From NCBI GenBank assembly GCA_010093485.1, contig MU001493.1, positions 2,096,937-2,160,936 on the forward strand: a stretch of DNA of 64,000 bases, written 5' to 3'. The stretch's first letter is position 1. Each line of letters opens with the position of its first letter. Below, in pieces: positions 63,468-64,000 of the stretch. The translations under genes were made by a program, and so were the position numbers. The notes under the pieces are model-generated. The model was given only the letters and a program-made list of their open reading frames with translations. It did not search any database and was not told the origin of the DNA. This stretch comes from Karstenula rhodostoma CBS 690.94 (Eukaryota > Ascomycota > Dothideomycetes > Pleosporales > Didymosphaeriaceae).

Positions 63468-64000
63468 ATTAACTAACCTACCTAAATATAAAAGTTAAAT
63501 ATATTATTAGAAAGGACTATAGCTTTTTACTTTTATAGAACTATAGCTCTAGTACTATTAAATATTATATAGAAGGTAATAGATTATATAAGCTTTTATA
63601 TAATTACTTCTAGAAGGTATTATACTAATATATAGTAATAGTTAGTTATACTAATTCTAATATAAGGCTTAGATAATATTATAACTATTTTAAAAAAATA
63701 GTATAATATTTTCTATATATATTATATATAGTATCTAAGGGTTAAATAGAAGATAATTAAATAAAAAACGATTAAATAAAAAATAATTAAATAGAAGAAA
63801 GGTAGAAAGAAATAGAGTAAGGGGTAGAGGAAGAAGAAGTAGGGTAATAAAAAGTTAAATTATTTTCTAGCCTATTTTATTAAGGAACTCCCCTAAAAGA
63901 GTAAGTAGAGAGCTTAGTAAGATTAACTCTTCTAGGGAGAGAAATATTACTAAAGCGTTATTAATAATCTAATAACTAGAGTTAACTTAAATATAAAAGA
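63468..64000. other. RIP-degraded background at right edge, possible Lys-rich coding relic
   Basis: About 530 bp. From 63739 a plus-strand frame runs to the TAA after ELP (about 63893), with stops only at likely former Gln/Trp codons. It encodes Lys-rich repeats (KQKII type where the stop stands for Gln) followed by a very basic purine-rich stretch. Unknown family. Confidence 0.4.
63751..63795 (+). repeat. 15-bp tandem repeat, three units
   Basis: 63751-63765, 63766-63780 and 63781-63795, all variants of aaataattaaataaa. The middle unit reads cgatt where the others read taatt. The period is a multiple of three, consistent with a coding repeat. Confidence 0.9.

Noticed and set aside
1..64000. 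Short ATG-started open frames as genes
   Set aside because: ATG is almost absent because TG is depleted. Stops occur roughly every 8-15 codons in all frames, and no frame combines a start with a domain.
1..64000. Mitochondrial or plasmid origin because of the very high AT content
   Set aside because: CA and TG are specifically missing while other C/G dinucleotides remain, and nuclear LTR retrotransposons with target duplications fill the window. No mitochondrial gene or tRNA was seen.

Overview
The window reads as a 64 kb block of extremely AT-rich, repeat-induced-point-mutation (RIP) degraded DNA from a filamentous ascomycete (Pezizomycotina). The main evidence is dinucleotide usage. CpA and TpG are almost absent on both strands: a scan by eye finds only of the order of a hundred in 64 kb, about a fifth of them in one ~0.55 kb patch at 60.19-60.74 kb. 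TpA is hugely over-represented, while CT, AC, GT and AG dinucleotides persist. No intact protein-coding gene, tRNA or rRNA was found. Coding relics carry stops where Gln or Trp codons stood, and Cys/His ligands appear as Tyr. The species cannot be named from this. A 10-N gap marks a scaffold join.

Layout. A nest of dead retroelements is set in an older, equally mutated background. (1) Family 1, a Ty3/gypsy chromovirus with 502-bp LTRs, occurs three times: a minus-strand copy running off the left edge (1-4335), an internally deleted plus-strand copy (26154-30615, TSD gttaa) and a full-length plus-strand copy (35149-45016, TSD aagta). The last contains two nested insertions. (2) A second Ty3/gypsy element with 238-bp LTRs lies on the minus strand (14375-22507). 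(3) A Ty1/copia element with 206-bp LTRs lies on the plus strand (52055-59237, TSD attaa); its primer-binding site looks like the initiator-tRNA-Met anticodon-arm type, and it has an unusual 1.5 kb tail after RNase H. (4) Two unnamed retroposon-like families have variable 8-14 bp target duplications. Family D is at 23260-24571 and, inverted, at 39963-41259. Family E is at 35999-37297, 59834-60754 and as a 5'-truncated 83-bp stub at 50659-50741.

Removing the insertions joins the background segments (4341-14374, 22508-23259, 24585-26153, 30621-35148, 45022-52054, 59243-59833, 60765-64000) into about 28 kb of older sequence. It holds several coding relics of unrecognised families, tandem repeats whose periods are multiples of three, and a large near-perfect palindrome at 63399-63467.

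The elements do not work together as a system. They are a record of insertion, deletion and RIP. The most informative points are the exact LTR/TSD structures despite saturation mutation, the two undescribed retroposon families, the lightly mutated patch inside E copy 2, and the residual sequence context (mainly CCA/TGG) that escaped mutation.
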